This document shows positions 54,813-63,559 of a stretch of DNA of 64,000 nt, piece by piece. The first letter of the stretch is position 1. Every line of letters begins with the position of its first letter. The translations under genes were made by a program, and so were the position numbers. Below the pieces are notes generated by a model. It was given only the letters and a program-made list of their open reading frames with translations. It was not told where the DNA came from and ran no database searches. This DNA comes from Halobacillus litoralis (lineage in GTDB: Bacteria; Bacillota; Bacilli; Bacillales; Halobacillaceae): assembly GCF_020171725.1 (NCBI RefSeq), contig NZ_JAIVAJ010000002.1, positions 248,001 through 312,000 on the forward strand, written 5' to 3'.

Positions 54813-55196
54813 TTATGTGGAGGGTAATACGTAATTCGTGCTCTTATAAGCTTGTTGACCCGTATTAGTGGTGAGTAACCATTGACAACTCAGCAGATCT
54901 TCACTGGAATACTGACAGTCCGCTTCAGCTGTTCCCAAGGGGAATTGGAAAAACTGTGGAGACTCATACTCTTCGATTTCTAACTTATCCCACCTTTCCC
55001 AAAGAGCATGTTCAGCGACTTCCAACAGGTTTTGATAAATATAGGAGTTCGTTAATGATTCGGTGTATTTGAGTTCGTTGTGGTACAGCTGAACGGCGTA
55101 TAACGTGCAGGTAATGACGAGTGTACCTATCACGAACATCCACGGATAGATCACACCTCGTTCATTTTTTATTAAAAACGTATATTTGTTTTTCAA
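54813..55196 (-). CDS. comGG: Competence pilus protein ComGG
   Basis: 127 residues: a basic start, one hydrophobic segment (18-38) and a soluble domain with two Cys (about 93 and 103). It lacks a clear prepilin cleavage site, as is usual for ComGG. Last gene of the comG operon; its start overlaps comGF by 35 nt. ComGG is a minor pseudopilin that helps assemble the transformation pilus. Confidence 0.82.
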   Translation of the reverse strand: MKNKYTFLIKNERGVIYPWMFVIGTLVITCTLYAVQLYHNELKYTESLTNSYIYQNLLEVAEHALWERWDKLEIEEYESPQFFQFPLGTAEADCQYSSEDLLSCQWLLTTNTGQQAYKSTNYVLPST

Positions 55197-55578
55197 GCTC
55201 CAATCCCCCTTCCATTAGAATGCTAATTCGAACGTCGCCGCCTTCTGCCATCACATGGAAGGACTTCACGTCTCTCAGCAGGAGTTCGTGTCCTCTACGA
55301 TCCACCCTTCTTCGAATGTTGGTCCCATAAGATTCAATGGTGACTGTCCTTCCTTCTCCATCTTGGATTGATAGGGACGAGCCCGTAATAGAGACTTGGG
55401 TGGAGTGATTGATTTCTTCCTGAACAAATTGAAAGAACTGTCTCGCGGATTGCTCTTGGTAATAGGAAGGGGAGTCCAACGCCTTCAATAAGGGATAGGA
55501 TAGGGATAAGATGATCATCGCCGTCAACAGGCTTATTAAGGTTTCGAGTAAAGTGAAGCCTTTGTTATTGAGGCGCAT
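55162..55578 (-). CDS. comGF: Competence pilus minor pseudopilin ComGF
   Basis: 138 residues from the ATG at 55578 after AAGGAGATC; longer in-frame readings run into comGE. Type IV pilin-like leader MRLNNKGFTLLETLISLL with cleavage after Gly7, then a hydrophobic helix. Minor pseudopilin. Overlaps comGE by 14 nt and comGG by 35 nt. Confidence 0.87.
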   Translation of the reverse strand: MRLNNKGFTLLETLISLLTAMIILSLSYPLLKALDSPSYYQEQSARQFFQFVQEEINHSTQVSITGSSLSIQDGEGRTVTIESYGTNIRRRVDRRGHELLLRDVKSFHVMAEGGDVRISILMEGGLELEKQIYVFNKK

Positions 55579-55885
55579 ATAAGCAGATCTCCTTTTTCTC
55601 AGAGTGTGTGAAGTACGTACACCCTTTGATGAAACTCCCTTCCTGTTTGAAAGAGTATAGAATAGTTGAAAAGTCAGGATCAGGAACCTCAGATGGAAGA
55701 GGGAGGGATGATGGATCAAGCGTCTGCATGTGGTCATGAAGAGTGGATAAAGCGTGTCTTTTAACAGCGAGTTCTTTCTGGTTCAGTTGAACTTCCACCA
55801 AAAGAGGGAGGATCGTGAGCACTACAATGAGAAGAAGGGTAAACGAAAACATGACTTCTACGAATGAAAATCCATTATGTTTCAT
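55565..55885 (-). CDS. comGE: Competence pilus minor pseudopilin ComGE
   Basis: 106 residues. Leader MKHNGFSFVEVMFSF with the prepilin Gly5 and the Glu at +5 of the mature protein, then a hydrophobic helix (8-30). Minor pseudopilin of the DNA-uptake pilus. Overlaps comGD by 11 nt. Confidence 0.82.
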   Translation of the reverse strand: MKHNGFSFVEVMFSFTLLLIVVLTILPLLVEVQLNQKELAVKRHALSTLHDHMQTLDPSSLPLPSEVPDPDFSTILYSFKQEGSFIKGCTYFTHSEKKEICLYAPQ

Positions 55886-56369
55886 GAAGGATCATCCTCA
55901 CTGTCCCGAACGGAAATGTGACGCGGTAAGCCAGTTCTCCATTTTCGAAACGGATGGTGCCGGGCTGGCGTATGGTTCCATCGCGATTAAAGCGAATGCT
56001 TGGCTTCGTGGTAATGAATTGGTATTGCCACTTGTCGGGAAGTGTCCGCTTGAATACGGTTTTTTTCTGCAACCCGTCATAAAGGATATAGTCGTTCGTT
56101 TCGCGCCTGAACATGATTTGGAAGAAAGCATGCTTCTCAATCGTTAATTGCTGCGTGAGTAGGAGATCTGACTCAAACTGGCCGAAGAATTGTTTTGCTT
56201 TTACTTTTTCAATCGTTTGGTAATGGAGGGGGATTACGAGTATCGTAATCATGATGAAGGTGGATAAGACGATAAGCATTTCAGATAATGTGTATCCTTT
56301 GGACGAATTAAGGCGTAGCTGGTGGAGAAGGCTGTTCGGAAATAACTTTCCCTTCCTCTGTGCTGTCAT
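55875..56369 (-). CDS. comGD: Competence pilus minor pseudopilin ComGD
   Basis: 164 residues from the ATG after GTGAGGTG. The prepilin motif KGYTLSEMLIVLSTF is at residues 24-38, so the leader before it is unusually long and basic (MTAQRKGKLFP...). No closer start codon exists in frame. Overlaps the comGC end by 62 nt, an unusually long overlap within the operon. Confidence 0.8.
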   Translation of the reverse strand: MTAQRKGKLFPNSLLHQLRLNSSKGYTLSEMLIVLSTFIMITILVIPLHYQTIEKVKAKQFFGQFESDLLLTQQLTIEKHAFFQIMFRRETNDYILYDGLQKKTVFKRTLPDKWQYQFITTKPSIRFNRDGTIRQPGTIRFENGELAYRVTFPFGTVRMILHET

Positions 56370-56634
56370 ACTTCAACACCTCACCATTCGGACAATCTGT
56401 CTGTTTTAAATATCCATCAGTTACCAGGGTTTCGATAGTGGCCGGATACGTCTCATTCTCGATCAGGTAAGCTTCCGTTTGAGCTTCAGCAGTTGAAATG
56501 AGGGCTTCACACCCTTTTGAGCGGATGGTGCCTGTTTGAGCGGAAAGGTTCGGGATGGTGATAATCAGTAGAACGGAGATGACTAAAAGAACAATCAGCA
56601 TTTCGATCAATGTAAATCCTTTTTCGTTTTTCAT
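56308..56634 (-). CDS. comGC: Competence pilus major pilin ComGC
   Basis: 108 residues. Leader MKNEKG followed by FTLIEMLIVLLVISVLLIITIPNL: prepilin peptidase (ComC) cleaves after Gly6. Two Cys (about 43 and 80) likely form the pilin disulphide. It is the main subunit of the transformation pilus. GGAGACAACT precedes the ATG. Confidence 0.92.
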   Translation of the reverse strand: MKNEKGFTLIEMLIVLLVISVLLIITIPNLSAQTGTIRSKGCEALISTAEAQTEAYLIENETYPATIETLVTDGYLKQTDCPNGEVLKYDSTEEGKVISEQPSPPATP

Positions 56635-56652
56635 ATGAGTTGTCTCCTTTAT

Positions 56653-57699
56653 TTACATTTGGTCCATCCATTGGTAAAGCGGAAGCATGATGGAGGCGTA
56701 GATGAGTACGACTAACAGGGCGATCAATAAAAAGAATATAGGTTGTACACGTTGTAACCATTTGGCTAAAGTCGTTTCCATGTAGTCCATATAGAAATCG
56801 CTCAGCAGCTCGAGCTCTCCCTTCAGCGCTTCATTATCATGTGCTTGATGAAAAATGTTTGTCACTTCCTCGCGTAACAGTGTGCATGGGTAAATGGACT
56901 GTCCAGCCGTTTTTCCATCTTGAAGTCCTGAGAGAATTTGTTCACTATATTTAGATAATACTCTCTGGTGGGATTGATTTCTCATCAATACAAGAGCATC
57001 CTTTAACGTAAGACCAGCTGCAAGCAGCGTTTGAATATGTGTTGTGAATGAGAAAGAGAGGGTTAAGGCGTACCCATGGCGAATATAAGGGATACTGGAT
57101 ACAATTGATAAAAGTTGGTTTGTGGAGAGTCTTGGAGATACGAAAAGCCAAGAAATCCAAGTGACCGTAAGAACCGCAGCGGTCAATCCGAGGCCGTCGA
57201 TCAAAAGTGATAAGCCCTTGATCAACCAGAGTGTCGATCCATCATTAAAAAGCATCATAAAGTTTGGGAGAATGCTTCTTTGAATGACACTGAAGGCCAG
57301 AAGTACGAAAATGAACAGTAAAATGGGATAGCGAAGCGAATGAATAAGCTTTTTCTTGTTCGTTTCACGCATTTCTAGTATGAGTTCACATTGTTTAAAG
57401 GTGACCGTCAAGTCAAAATGGTTTTGACCAAAAAACAAGAAAGTGATGACAACAGGAGAAAAGTGGGTTTTCTGGAAAGCCTGGTCAAGCGCGAGCCCTT
57501 CTTTTAAATGAATAGAGATCGTGCGTGTGATTTGGGATAGCTTAGGGTCCCAACTCGTCATGGATAGGGCATCCAAAAGGGGATATCCCTTTGATAAAAT
57601 GTGATTGAGACGATGGAAGAAGAGGATTTGAGTGTCAGCGGGTAATCGTGGAGGTTTCTTCTTTATCCAGGTTGGCAGCTTCGAGGTACCCAAGGGCAT
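56653..57699 (-). CDS. comGB: Competence pilus inner-membrane platform protein ComGB
   Basis: 348 residues, three membrane spans (near 122-142, 165-190, 318-342) and two GspF/PilC-type repeats (FFHRLNHILSKGYPLLDAL; FSFTTHIQTLLAAGLTLKDAL). It is the platform through which the ComGA ATPase drives pilin assembly. Overlaps comGA by 65 nt. Confidence 0.9.
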   Translation of the reverse strand: MPLGTSKLPTWIKKKPPRLPADTQILFFHRLNHILSKGYPLLDALSMTSWDPKLSQITRTISIHLKEGLALDQAFQKTHFSPVVITFLFFGQNHFDLTVTFKQCELILEMRETNKKKLIHSLRYPILLFIFVLLAFSVIQRSILPNFMMLFNDGSTLWLIKGLSLLIDGLGLTAAVLTVTWISWLFVSPRLSTNQLLSIVSSIPYIRHGYALTLSFSFTTHIQTLLAAGLTLKDALVLMRNQSHQRVLSKYSEQILSGLQDGKTAGQSIYPCTLLREEVTNIFHQAHDNEALKGELELLSDFYMDYMETTLAKWLQRVQPIFFLLIALLVVLIYASIMLPLYQWMDQM

Positions 57700-58666
57700 A
57701 GGCTTTCCTCCTTAGCTGAGAAAATGAACGGAAAGTCGGTACGTTGTAGGGGGCAGAATCCTGTGTGGCATTTACTAATAAGTTGCCATCCAATAACTCA
57801 ACGATGGCGGCGCGTCTCGGGATATACGCCTGACCTTGAATCGGGAGGAGTTGTTGAGCGGCTATGGCGACGAGCGTCTGCTCTAAGTCCGCTTGCTGAA
57901 TGTTCATTTCCTTTAACCTTCGGATCGTACCGAATGCATCCTTTGCATGAATGGTGCTGATGACAAGGTGACCGCTGAGTGCAGCCCGGAAAGCGAAATG
58001 AGCGGTTGCTTCATCTCTGATTTCTCCAACCATCAATAAATCAGGATCGTGCCTGAGCGCTGCTTTGAGTCCGGTGTCATACGTAATTCCTGCCCGCTCG
58101 TTGACTTGGACTTGTATAATGTTTGTTAAGTTCTTCTCGATAGGATCTTCGAGAGTGATGGCTTGGAAGGAACGTCTCTTTAGAAGGGATTGCAGAAGGG
58201 CGTATAGCGTGGTTGTCTTTCCTGATCCCGTCGCACCTGTGAATAAGATCATCCCGCTTTTGTAACGAAGCCAGCTTCTAATTTGGTTTAATTGGTTGGG
58301 GAAGAGGAATAGTTGTTCTAAGGGGGTATGATCCATCGGGCTAAGGATTCGAACAGCGAGGCTTTCTGTGCCTGTTATAGGAAGGGTAGATAACCTTAAG
58401 TCAAACGTTTTCTGGTCCGTGCGATGCTCGAGTGTACCGTTCTGGGGACGTTTCATTTCACCGATGTCCATTCCTGATGTGAATTTGAAATAGGAGAGAA
58501 GACGCTGGTATTCGACAAGTGAGAGAGAAGAGTGGAGGATGCGTTCACCGTGAATTCTGAAGTGGATGTTTGCGTAGTCTTCATAAGGAAGGAAATGAAT
58601 ATCGGATGCCGTTTGTTGAATAGCAGAGGCAAACAAGTCTTGGGCGAAACTAGCTGGAGATTTCAA
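57635..58666 (-). CDS. comGA: Competence pilus assembly ATPase ComGA
   Basis: 343 residues from the TTG at 58666, nine bases behind GAGGTG. A GTG at 58678 is also in frame but is itself part of that site. Walker A GATGSGKT (144-151), Asp box ITLEDPIE, Walker B GEIRDEATA and the His box STIHAKDA are present. It is the secretion ATPase of the DNA-uptake pilus and first gene of comGA-GG. Expected to be ComK-driven; an AAAA-N5-TTTT box lies about 80 bp upstream. Confidence 0.9.
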   Translation of the reverse strand: MKSPASFAQDLFASAIQQTASDIHFLPYEDYANIHFRIHGERILHSSLSLVEYQRLLSYFKFTSGMDIGEMKRPQNGTLEHRTDQKTFDLRLSTLPITGTESLAVRILSPMDHTPLEQLFLFPNQLNQIRSWLRYKSGMILFTGATGSGKTTTLYALLQSLLKRRSFQAITLEDPIEKNLTNIIQVQVNERAGITYDTGLKAALRHDPDLLMVGEIRDEATAHFAFRAALSGHLVISTIHAKDAFGTIRRLKEMNIQQADLEQTLVAIAAQQLLPIQGQAYIPRRAAIVELLDGNLLVNATQDSAPYNVPTFRSFSQLRRKAYALGYLEAANLDKEETSTITR

Positions 58667-58742
58667 TAAATGGATCACCTCGATTTTTAAATTATTTGTA
58701 CATAAGTACTATTCGACAAAATACAATTAATTCCTTCTTTTA

Positions 58743-58755
58743 AAAAAACTATTTT
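58743..58755. promoter_or_regulatory. Possible ComK AT-box upstream of comGA
   Basis: AAAA-N5-TTTT at 58743-58755, with a half-matching AAAA-N5-TTAA at 58718-58730. Their 12-bp separation is not one of the usual ComK spacings, and the DNA is AT-rich. Confidence 0.25.
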
Positions 58756-58768
58756 CGGAGGTATCAAA

Positions 58769-59254
58769 ATGATTTTTCTTATTGGGTTTATGGGAAGTGG
58801 CAAATCAACCATTGCAGTTCAACTGGGAGAAAGGTTAGCTTTACCGGTTATTGAAATGGATACAGAAATTGAAAAACAGGAAGGTGTGTCAATCAAAGAT
58901 ATGTTCTCGCAAAAAGGTGAACCATTCTTCCGCCAGAAAGAGACGGAGCTATTGCAAAATATAAAAGCGGATTCCGTTGTTTCAACAGGTGGAGGCGTTG
59001 TAGAACGCGAGGAGAATCTGGAGGCGATGAACGTGGGGAAAGTGATTTACCTTCAAGCTTCATGGGAAACCATCTGCGAGCGACTCATTGGGGACACAGA
59101 TCGTCCCCTTTGGAGAGGTGAAGAGAGTGAAAAGAAGAAAAAATTCACGGATCGCCAGTCTATGTATGAACAGGCAGCCGATTTAACGGTGGAGGTAGAC
59201 AACCGGACTCCGGAAGAAATTACAGAAATCATCTTGAAACGATTAAAGGGGTAA
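58769..59254 (+). CDS. aroK: Shikimate kinase AroK
   Basis: 161 residues. Walker A GFMGSGKST (6-14), shikimate-binding Asp and Arg in EMDTEIE and PFFRQKE, STGGGVV near 74-80, and the LID DRPLW near residue 111. It phosphorylates shikimate in aromatic amino acid synthesis. ATG after CGGAGGTATC; divergent from comG. Confidence 0.92.
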   Translation: MIFLIGFMGSGKSTIAVQLGERLALPVIEMDTEIEKQEGVSIKDMFSQKGEPFFRQKETELLQNIKADSVVSTGGGVVEREENLEAMNVGKVIYLQASWETICERLIGDTDRPLWRGEESEKKKKFTDRQSMYEQAADLTVEVDNRTPEEITEIILKRLKG

Positions 59255-59302
59255 GTTTTCGCCCATACTAAATGAAAACAGCATGTAAATGAGGGGATTC
59301 AA

Positions 59303-59488
59303 ATGGATCGTAATGATTATGTTAAGTTTCTGACGGAAGAAATGGTTAAATATATGCACATGTCCAAGCAGGAGAAGGAAGAGAGAAAAGCGAAAAAACC
59401 TTCCAAAAAATCTTCTCTTTATTGGTTCGGCATTCTTCCATTTGCCATCAAGATGTTCAGAAAACGTTGGAAAACCCATCATAATTAA
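59303..59488 (+). CDS. yqzE: YqzE-family small protein
   Basis: 61 residues starting MDRNDYVKFLTEEMVKYMH, then a Lys/Glu-rich helix and one hydrophobic stretch (YWFGILPFAIKMF). It matches YqzE, which accompanies the comG locus in Bacillaceae. ATG preceded by TGAGGGGATT. Function unknown. Confidence 0.83.
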   Translation: MDRNDYVKFLTEEMVKYMHMSKQEKEERKAKKPSKKSSLYWFGILPFAIKMFRKRWKTHHN

Positions 59489-59500
59489 AAGGCCCGAAAG

Positions 59501-59546
59501 GAAACCCGGTCGATGCATGATGAATCATGCGTCGACCGGGTTTCTT
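59501..59546. terminator. Bidirectional terminator between yqzE and yqhG
   Basis: Long stem AAACCCGGTCGA.GCATGAT with its complement around a short loop; it lacks a long T run on the plus strand but is very stable. Confidence 0.75.
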
Positions 59547-59557
59547 ACGTAAGCATC

Positions 59558-60346
59558 TCAGGAACCTGATTGCAGAATCCCTTGATTGGAATTTTGTGAT
59601 AGATAAAACAAGCCGCCATTGATGACATCCATTTCGATGCGTGGAACGTATCGCTTCGATAGCTGCTCTTTTTCATTTTTGTAATAGTCTTCGGATAAGT
59701 CTCCCGAACTGTAAAAGCTCTCAAGAAGGTCTTGCTCTTGCTGCCATTGCTCATGGGATTCCCTGGCCCAGTCGTGATTCAAGGTTCCTGCGTATTGTTC
59801 AACATAGCCTTCGATTCTTTTGTAAGCACTGGACAGCTGAATAATCGGTGTCATCGGGAACGTATAATCAGAAACCTTCTGTTCAAATGAAAAGTTTTCC
59901 AAACGATCCATCATATGATGAACGAAAGCTCCGTTGACTAAGTTCAACCCTAGAGACATGTGTTCGTTCTTCGTCTGTTTTCCACGAAAATGAAGGAAGA
60001 AATTGATCACAAGCCACGGTGTCAGGGCACCTTTTGAAGATGTAGCTTCGTATAATCTTGCTGTTTTCCCGTTCTTCATGGCTGTTCTGTAGAGCGTGTG
60101 AAGTTTCGGGGTACCGGCGTGAAGGTAGATGCCATCGACGCTGCGGTCTTCGGTGAACGTGAGCTGCATCGGATCACCCTCACGGTTCATTTTTTTCATA
60201 TAATGCCAGTAAAACGGCCGGTTCATGATTTGTTCGTCCATATCATTCGTTAACTGAACCTGCAGCTGGGACGGGCTTTCCTTGAGAACCGTACATCCGT
60301 TAGTGGCAAAAAAGTGCTTTACGAAATGAAAATGGTGGTTGCTCAA
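59558..60346 (-). CDS. yqhG: YqhG family protein
   Basis: 262 residues from a TTG after AGGAGAGAATCCAG. Soluble and mixed alpha/beta, with no Cys-rich or P-loop motif except a single Cys near residue 18. Matches YqhG, conserved next to the yqhH helicase gene in Bacillus. The start overlaps the yqhH stop by 4 nt, so translation is coupled. Function unknown. Confidence 0.85.
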   Translation of the reverse strand: MSNHHFHFVKHFFATNGCTVLKESPSQLQVQLTNDMDEQIMNRPFYWHYMKKMNREGDPMQLTFTEDRSVDGIYLHAGTPKLHTLYRTAMKNGKTARLYEATSSKGALTPWLVINFFLHFRGKQTKNEHMSLGLNLVNGAFVHHMMDRLENFSFEQKVSDYTFPMTPIIQLSSAYKRIEGYVEQYAGTLNHDWARESHEQWQQEQDLLESFYSSGDLSEDYYKNEKEQLSKRYVPRIEMDVINGGLFYLSQNSNQGILQSGS

Positions 60347-61986
60347 CTGGATTCTCTCCTTTCATTCACCGAGTATTCGACATAGCTGACCAGGTTGTTC
60401 AGCTTGATATCGACTTCTCCCTCGCTTTCCGATTCGCGGACGATCGTTTTAATATGTTCGTCAAAGGATCCTCCTGGAAGCTTCTCAAGAATCAAGTCAA
60501 GATCCCCGACAGCATTCCGGAACATCTCAATCTTTTCGTATAAAAGGTTCATAATATGGTCTTCAATGGTGTTCTGAATCCCAAAGTTATAAATTTTCAC
60601 ATCCTGATCCTGACCGAAACGGTGGATTCGCCCGATGCGCTGTTCGAGCCTCATAGGATTCCATGGCAGGTCGTAGTTGATCATTTGGTGACAAAACTGC
60701 AGGTTGATTCCTTCTCCGCCTGCCTCTGTCGCAATCAACACTTGAGCTTTATCCCTGAACAGCTGCTTCATCCAATCGCGTTTGCTCTTATTGAATTTTC
60801 CGCTGAACGGAACGGAGGAAATACCGTGTTGCTGCAGAAACCATTGCAAGTAGAACTGCGTTGCGCGGTATTCTGTGAAAACGATGAACTTCCCGCCTTC
60901 CTGTTCAATCAATTCAACCATTCTCTTAGCTTTCACGTGATGGGGGAGCTGTTCGAGTTGTTCAATTAACCCGATGAAGTGCTCAGCCTTCTCTTTATCC
61001 ATCTTTTTGACCATTTCTTTAAGAGACATGAAGCATGCTTCTCGTGAAGAACAGAATTCCTTGGCAAGGGTGAGCCACGTAAACGAGTTTTGTTCTCCCT
61101 TTAAGGATGTCAGCTGGTTGTACCAGGATTGTTCCTCTTCTGTGAAAGAGAGGCGCTCATTCACAACTTTTCGCTTAGATTCATTCAAGCCGGTATCTCT
61201 TCTTCTGTTCCGAATCATCAATTGACTGACGAGAGAATGGATATGTTCGACCCCTTTTGAATCATCCTTATTGTTCCGATATTTCTTTTTGAAGTCGGTT
61301 AAATTTCCGAGATATCCCGGTTTTAAAATAGAGACAAGATTGAAAAGATCGCTTAGCTTGTTTTGAATCGGAGTGGCCGTCAGTAATAAGCAGTACGTCT
61401 TCTGCAGGGATTGAACGAATTGATAATTTTTTGTTTGGTGATTTTTCAACTTATGAGCTTCGTCAATAATGATTAAATCGTAAGGGATGGATAGAATTTC
61501 TTCGCGGTGTCCCTGGCGCTTTGCCATATCGATGGACGTCACGGTAATATCCCAATCCTGCCAAGCCGCCTGTTTTTTCCGTGGTGAAGCTGCCTGTATA
61601 TAAAATTTTTCGTTCAGTTCCTGAATCCACTGGTTTACTAGAGAAGCGGGCGTAAGGATCAACACTTTCTTAGCTGCCCCACGGATCATCAACTCTTTTA
61701 AAATCAATCCGGCCTCGAGCGTCTTACCGAGTCCCACTTCGTCTGCAAGGATGGCACGTCCGTTCATTTCATGGATGACTTTCTGAGCCGCCTCGATCTG
61801 GTGCTCTAAGAAGTCGACGTGGGGGAGGTGTTCAAGAGATAATAGGCCATCGAATTGTGGGATGGATTTAAACTTTGACGCAGCAAAGGAAAGTTTGAAG
61901 CTTTCCCAGTCCGCTAGATGTTCTGCTTGATTCAAGCTTTCTTGTAATTCATGGAAAAAGGTTTTGTCCGGATGAATCTCGAACAT
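60343..61986 (-). CDS. yqhH: SNF2-family helicase YqhH
   Basis: 547 residues from the ATG after TATGGAGGCATCACT. Walker A DEVGLGKT (82-89), DEAH box (175-178), LTATPIQN (motif III) and C-terminal helicase motif VI QRIGRIHRFGQ. It is a SWI2/SNF2-like ATPase of the RapA/HepA type, which remodels nucleic acid-protein complexes such as stalled RNA polymerase. The specific role of YqhH is not known. Divergent from the gcv operon. Confidence 0.9.
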   Translation of the reverse strand: MFEIHPDKTFFHELQESLNQAEHLADWESFKLSFAASKFKSIPQFDGLLSLEHLPHVDFLEHQIEAAQKVIHEMNGRAILADEVGLGKTLEAGLILKELMIRGAAKKVLILTPASLVNQWIQELNEKFYIQAASPRKKQAAWQDWDITVTSIDMAKRQGHREEILSIPYDLIIIDEAHKLKNHQTKNYQFVQSLQKTYCLLLTATPIQNKLSDLFNLVSILKPGYLGNLTDFKKKYRNNKDDSKGVEHIHSLVSQLMIRNRRRDTGLNESKRKVVNERLSFTEEEQSWYNQLTSLKGEQNSFTWLTLAKEFCSSREACFMSLKEMVKKMDKEKAEHFIGLIEQLEQLPHHVKAKRMVELIEQEGGKFIVFTEYRATQFYLQWFLQQHGISSVPFSGKFNKSKRDWMKQLFRDKAQVLIATEAGGEGINLQFCHQMINYDLPWNPMRLEQRIGRIHRFGQDQDVKIYNFGIQNTIEDHIMNLLYEKIEMFRNAVGDLDLILEKLPGGSFDEHIKTIVRESESEGEVDIKLNNLVSYVEYSVNERRESS

Positions 61987-62050
61987 AGTGATGCCTCCAT
62001 ACCTATCAGGATTTTTCGTTAAAGAATTGCGAATGATTTGCAAATTTAAA

Positions 62051-62079
62051 TAGTCACTCGGTAAATCCCGTGCTATAAT
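62051..62079 (+). promoter_or_regulatory. Promoter of the gcv operon
   Basis: TAGTCA at 62051-62056, a 17-bp spacer, and extended -10 TGCTATAAT (TATAAT 62074-62079), upstream of the riboswitch. Confidence 0.65.
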
Positions 62080-62154
62080 AAACGTGAATTTAGAGCTTTA
62101 GATAGTATGTAGTATAACCATGCCAATCTAATAAAATACGATAGCGAACGACTG

Positions 62155-62363
62155 CAGGGGGAGAGACTACACTTGTAGCGCCGAAGGAGCAAACAGATGA
62201 TGTGAATCTCTCAGGCAAAAAGACCCCTGTAGGACGCAGCTCTGGAGAGTGCCTGAAACGACAGGCCACCCAAGAAGCAAGCGGCTTGAAACGCCTTCTA
62301 GTCGTCAAACTTTCTGGTGAACAGACAGAGACTTCCCTTACCAATGGAGAAGTCTCTTTTTTT
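62155..62363 (+). promoter_or_regulatory. Tandem glycine riboswitch with terminator, upstream of gcvT
   Basis: Aptamer I (about 62155-62249) contains the conserved GCCGAAGGAGCAAA, CTCTCAGGCAAAA and CTCTGGAGAG. Aptamer II (about 62250-62330) contains CACCCAAGAAGCAAGC and TTTCTGGTGAACAGACAGAG. A terminator (AGAGACTTC with GAAGTCTCT and a T run) spans 62327-62362. In this class glycine binding turns the operon on. It accounts for the 450-base gap before gcvT together with the promoter. Confidence 0.95.
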
Positions 62364-62436
62364 ATGGCCTGACAGTGTTTCAGACAGGCGCAAGATGCGC
62401 CTTGTAAAAGGGATTGAATGAAAAGGAGTGGTGAAC

Positions 62437-63537
62437 ATGGCAGATTTAAAGCGGACCCCGTTATTTGATGAATACAAGAAGCTCGGCGCTAAAACCATCG
62501 ATTTCGGTGGATGGGATTTACCCGTACAGTTCTCAAGCATCAAAGAAGAACACGAAGCAACGAGAACCAAGGCAGGTCTATTTGATGTCTCACATATGGG
62601 GGAAGTCTTGGTTGAGGGAGAACAAAGCCTACCTTACTTGCAGAAAATGTTAACCAATGATGTGTCTAAACTTGAGCCTAACAAAGCTCAGTACACGATC
62701 ATGTGCTATGAGGACGGTGGAACGGTAGATGATTTGATCGTTTATCATTTGTCTACGGACCGTTATCTACTTGTCATCAATGCTGCGAATAGAGAAAAGG
62801 ACGTTCAATGGTTGAAGGACCATCAAATCGATGGTGTTTCCATCACAGACGTCTCGGATGAATACGTACAGCTCGCACTCCAAGGTCCAAAAGCAGAGCA
62901 GACTCTCCAGACGATTACAGATACCGACCTTTCTGAGATTAAATTCTTCCGCTTCGCTCAAGAAGTGGCCATAGATGGTGTATCCGAAAAGGCCATCGTT
63001 TCACGCACAGGTTATACAGGGGAAGATGGATTTGAAATTTATCTTCCTGCTGCGGCAGGGCCGGACTTGTGGCAGGCCATTCTAAAGGCAGGCGAAGCCT
63101 ACGGTGTACGTCCTGTAGGCCTAGGAGCTCGAGATACGCTGAGATTCGAAGCCAACCTCGCTTTATATGGTCAGGAACTCTCGAAGGATATCACACCAAT
63201 CGAAGCGGGTGTCGGGTTTGCGGTTAAAGTGAACAAAGAAGAAGGTTTTATAGGAAAGTCCGTACTAAAGCGTCAAAAGGAAGAAGGTCCATCACGCAAG
63301 CTCGTTGGAATCGAAATGATCGATAAAGGCATTCCGCGTACTCATTATGAAGTACTTGATGGGGAAAACGTGATTGGATTCGTAACGACGGGGACGCAAT
63401 CACCGACCCTTGGTAAAAATGTCGGACTCGCTCTTGTCGATACAGATTATACAAAAGAAGGCACAGAGGTAACCGTCCAGGTCCGTAAACGTCGTCTTCA
63501 AGCAAAAGTGGTTCCAACGCCTTTTTATAAGCGATAA
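62437..63537 (+). CDS. gcvT: Glycine cleavage system T protein (aminomethyltransferase)
   Basis: 366 residues from the ATG after AAAGGAGTG; in-frame GTG at 62428 lies in that site. Folate-binding fold with [43 protein letters not shown] and [21 protein letters not shown]. It transfers the methylene from the H-protein aminomethyl arm to tetrahydrofolate, releasing ammonia. First gene of the gcvT-gcvPA-gcvPB operon under the glycine riboswitch. Confidence 0.97.
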   Translation: MADLKRTPLFDEYKKLGAKTIDFGGWDLPVQFSSIKEEHEATRTKAGLFDVSHMGEVLVEGEQSLPYLQKMLTNDVSKLEPNKAQYTIMCYEDGGTVDDLIVYHLSTDRYLLVINAANREKDVQWLKDHQIDGVSITDVSDEYVQLALQGPKAEQTLQTITDTDLSEIKFFRFAQEVAIDGVSEKAIVSRTGYTGEDGFEIYLPAAAGPDLWQAILKAGEAYGVRPVGLGARDTLRFEANLALYGQELSKDITPIEAGVGFAVKVNKEEGFIGKSVLKRQKEEGPSRKLVGIEMIDKGIPRTHYEVLDGENVIGFVTTGTQSPTLGKNVGLALVDTDYTKEGTEVTVQVRKRRLQAKVVPTPFYKR

Positions 63538-63559
63538 ATAGAATGAGGGGGAAGAATGA

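Noticed and set aside
55815..56147. A plus-strand frame opposite comGD/comGE
   Set aside because: It is antisense to conserved pseudopilin genes and has no ribosome site.
58718..58755. A full ComK binding site upstream of comGA
   Set aside because: One perfect AT-box but the second is incomplete and the spacing is atypical, so only a low-confidence single box is listed.
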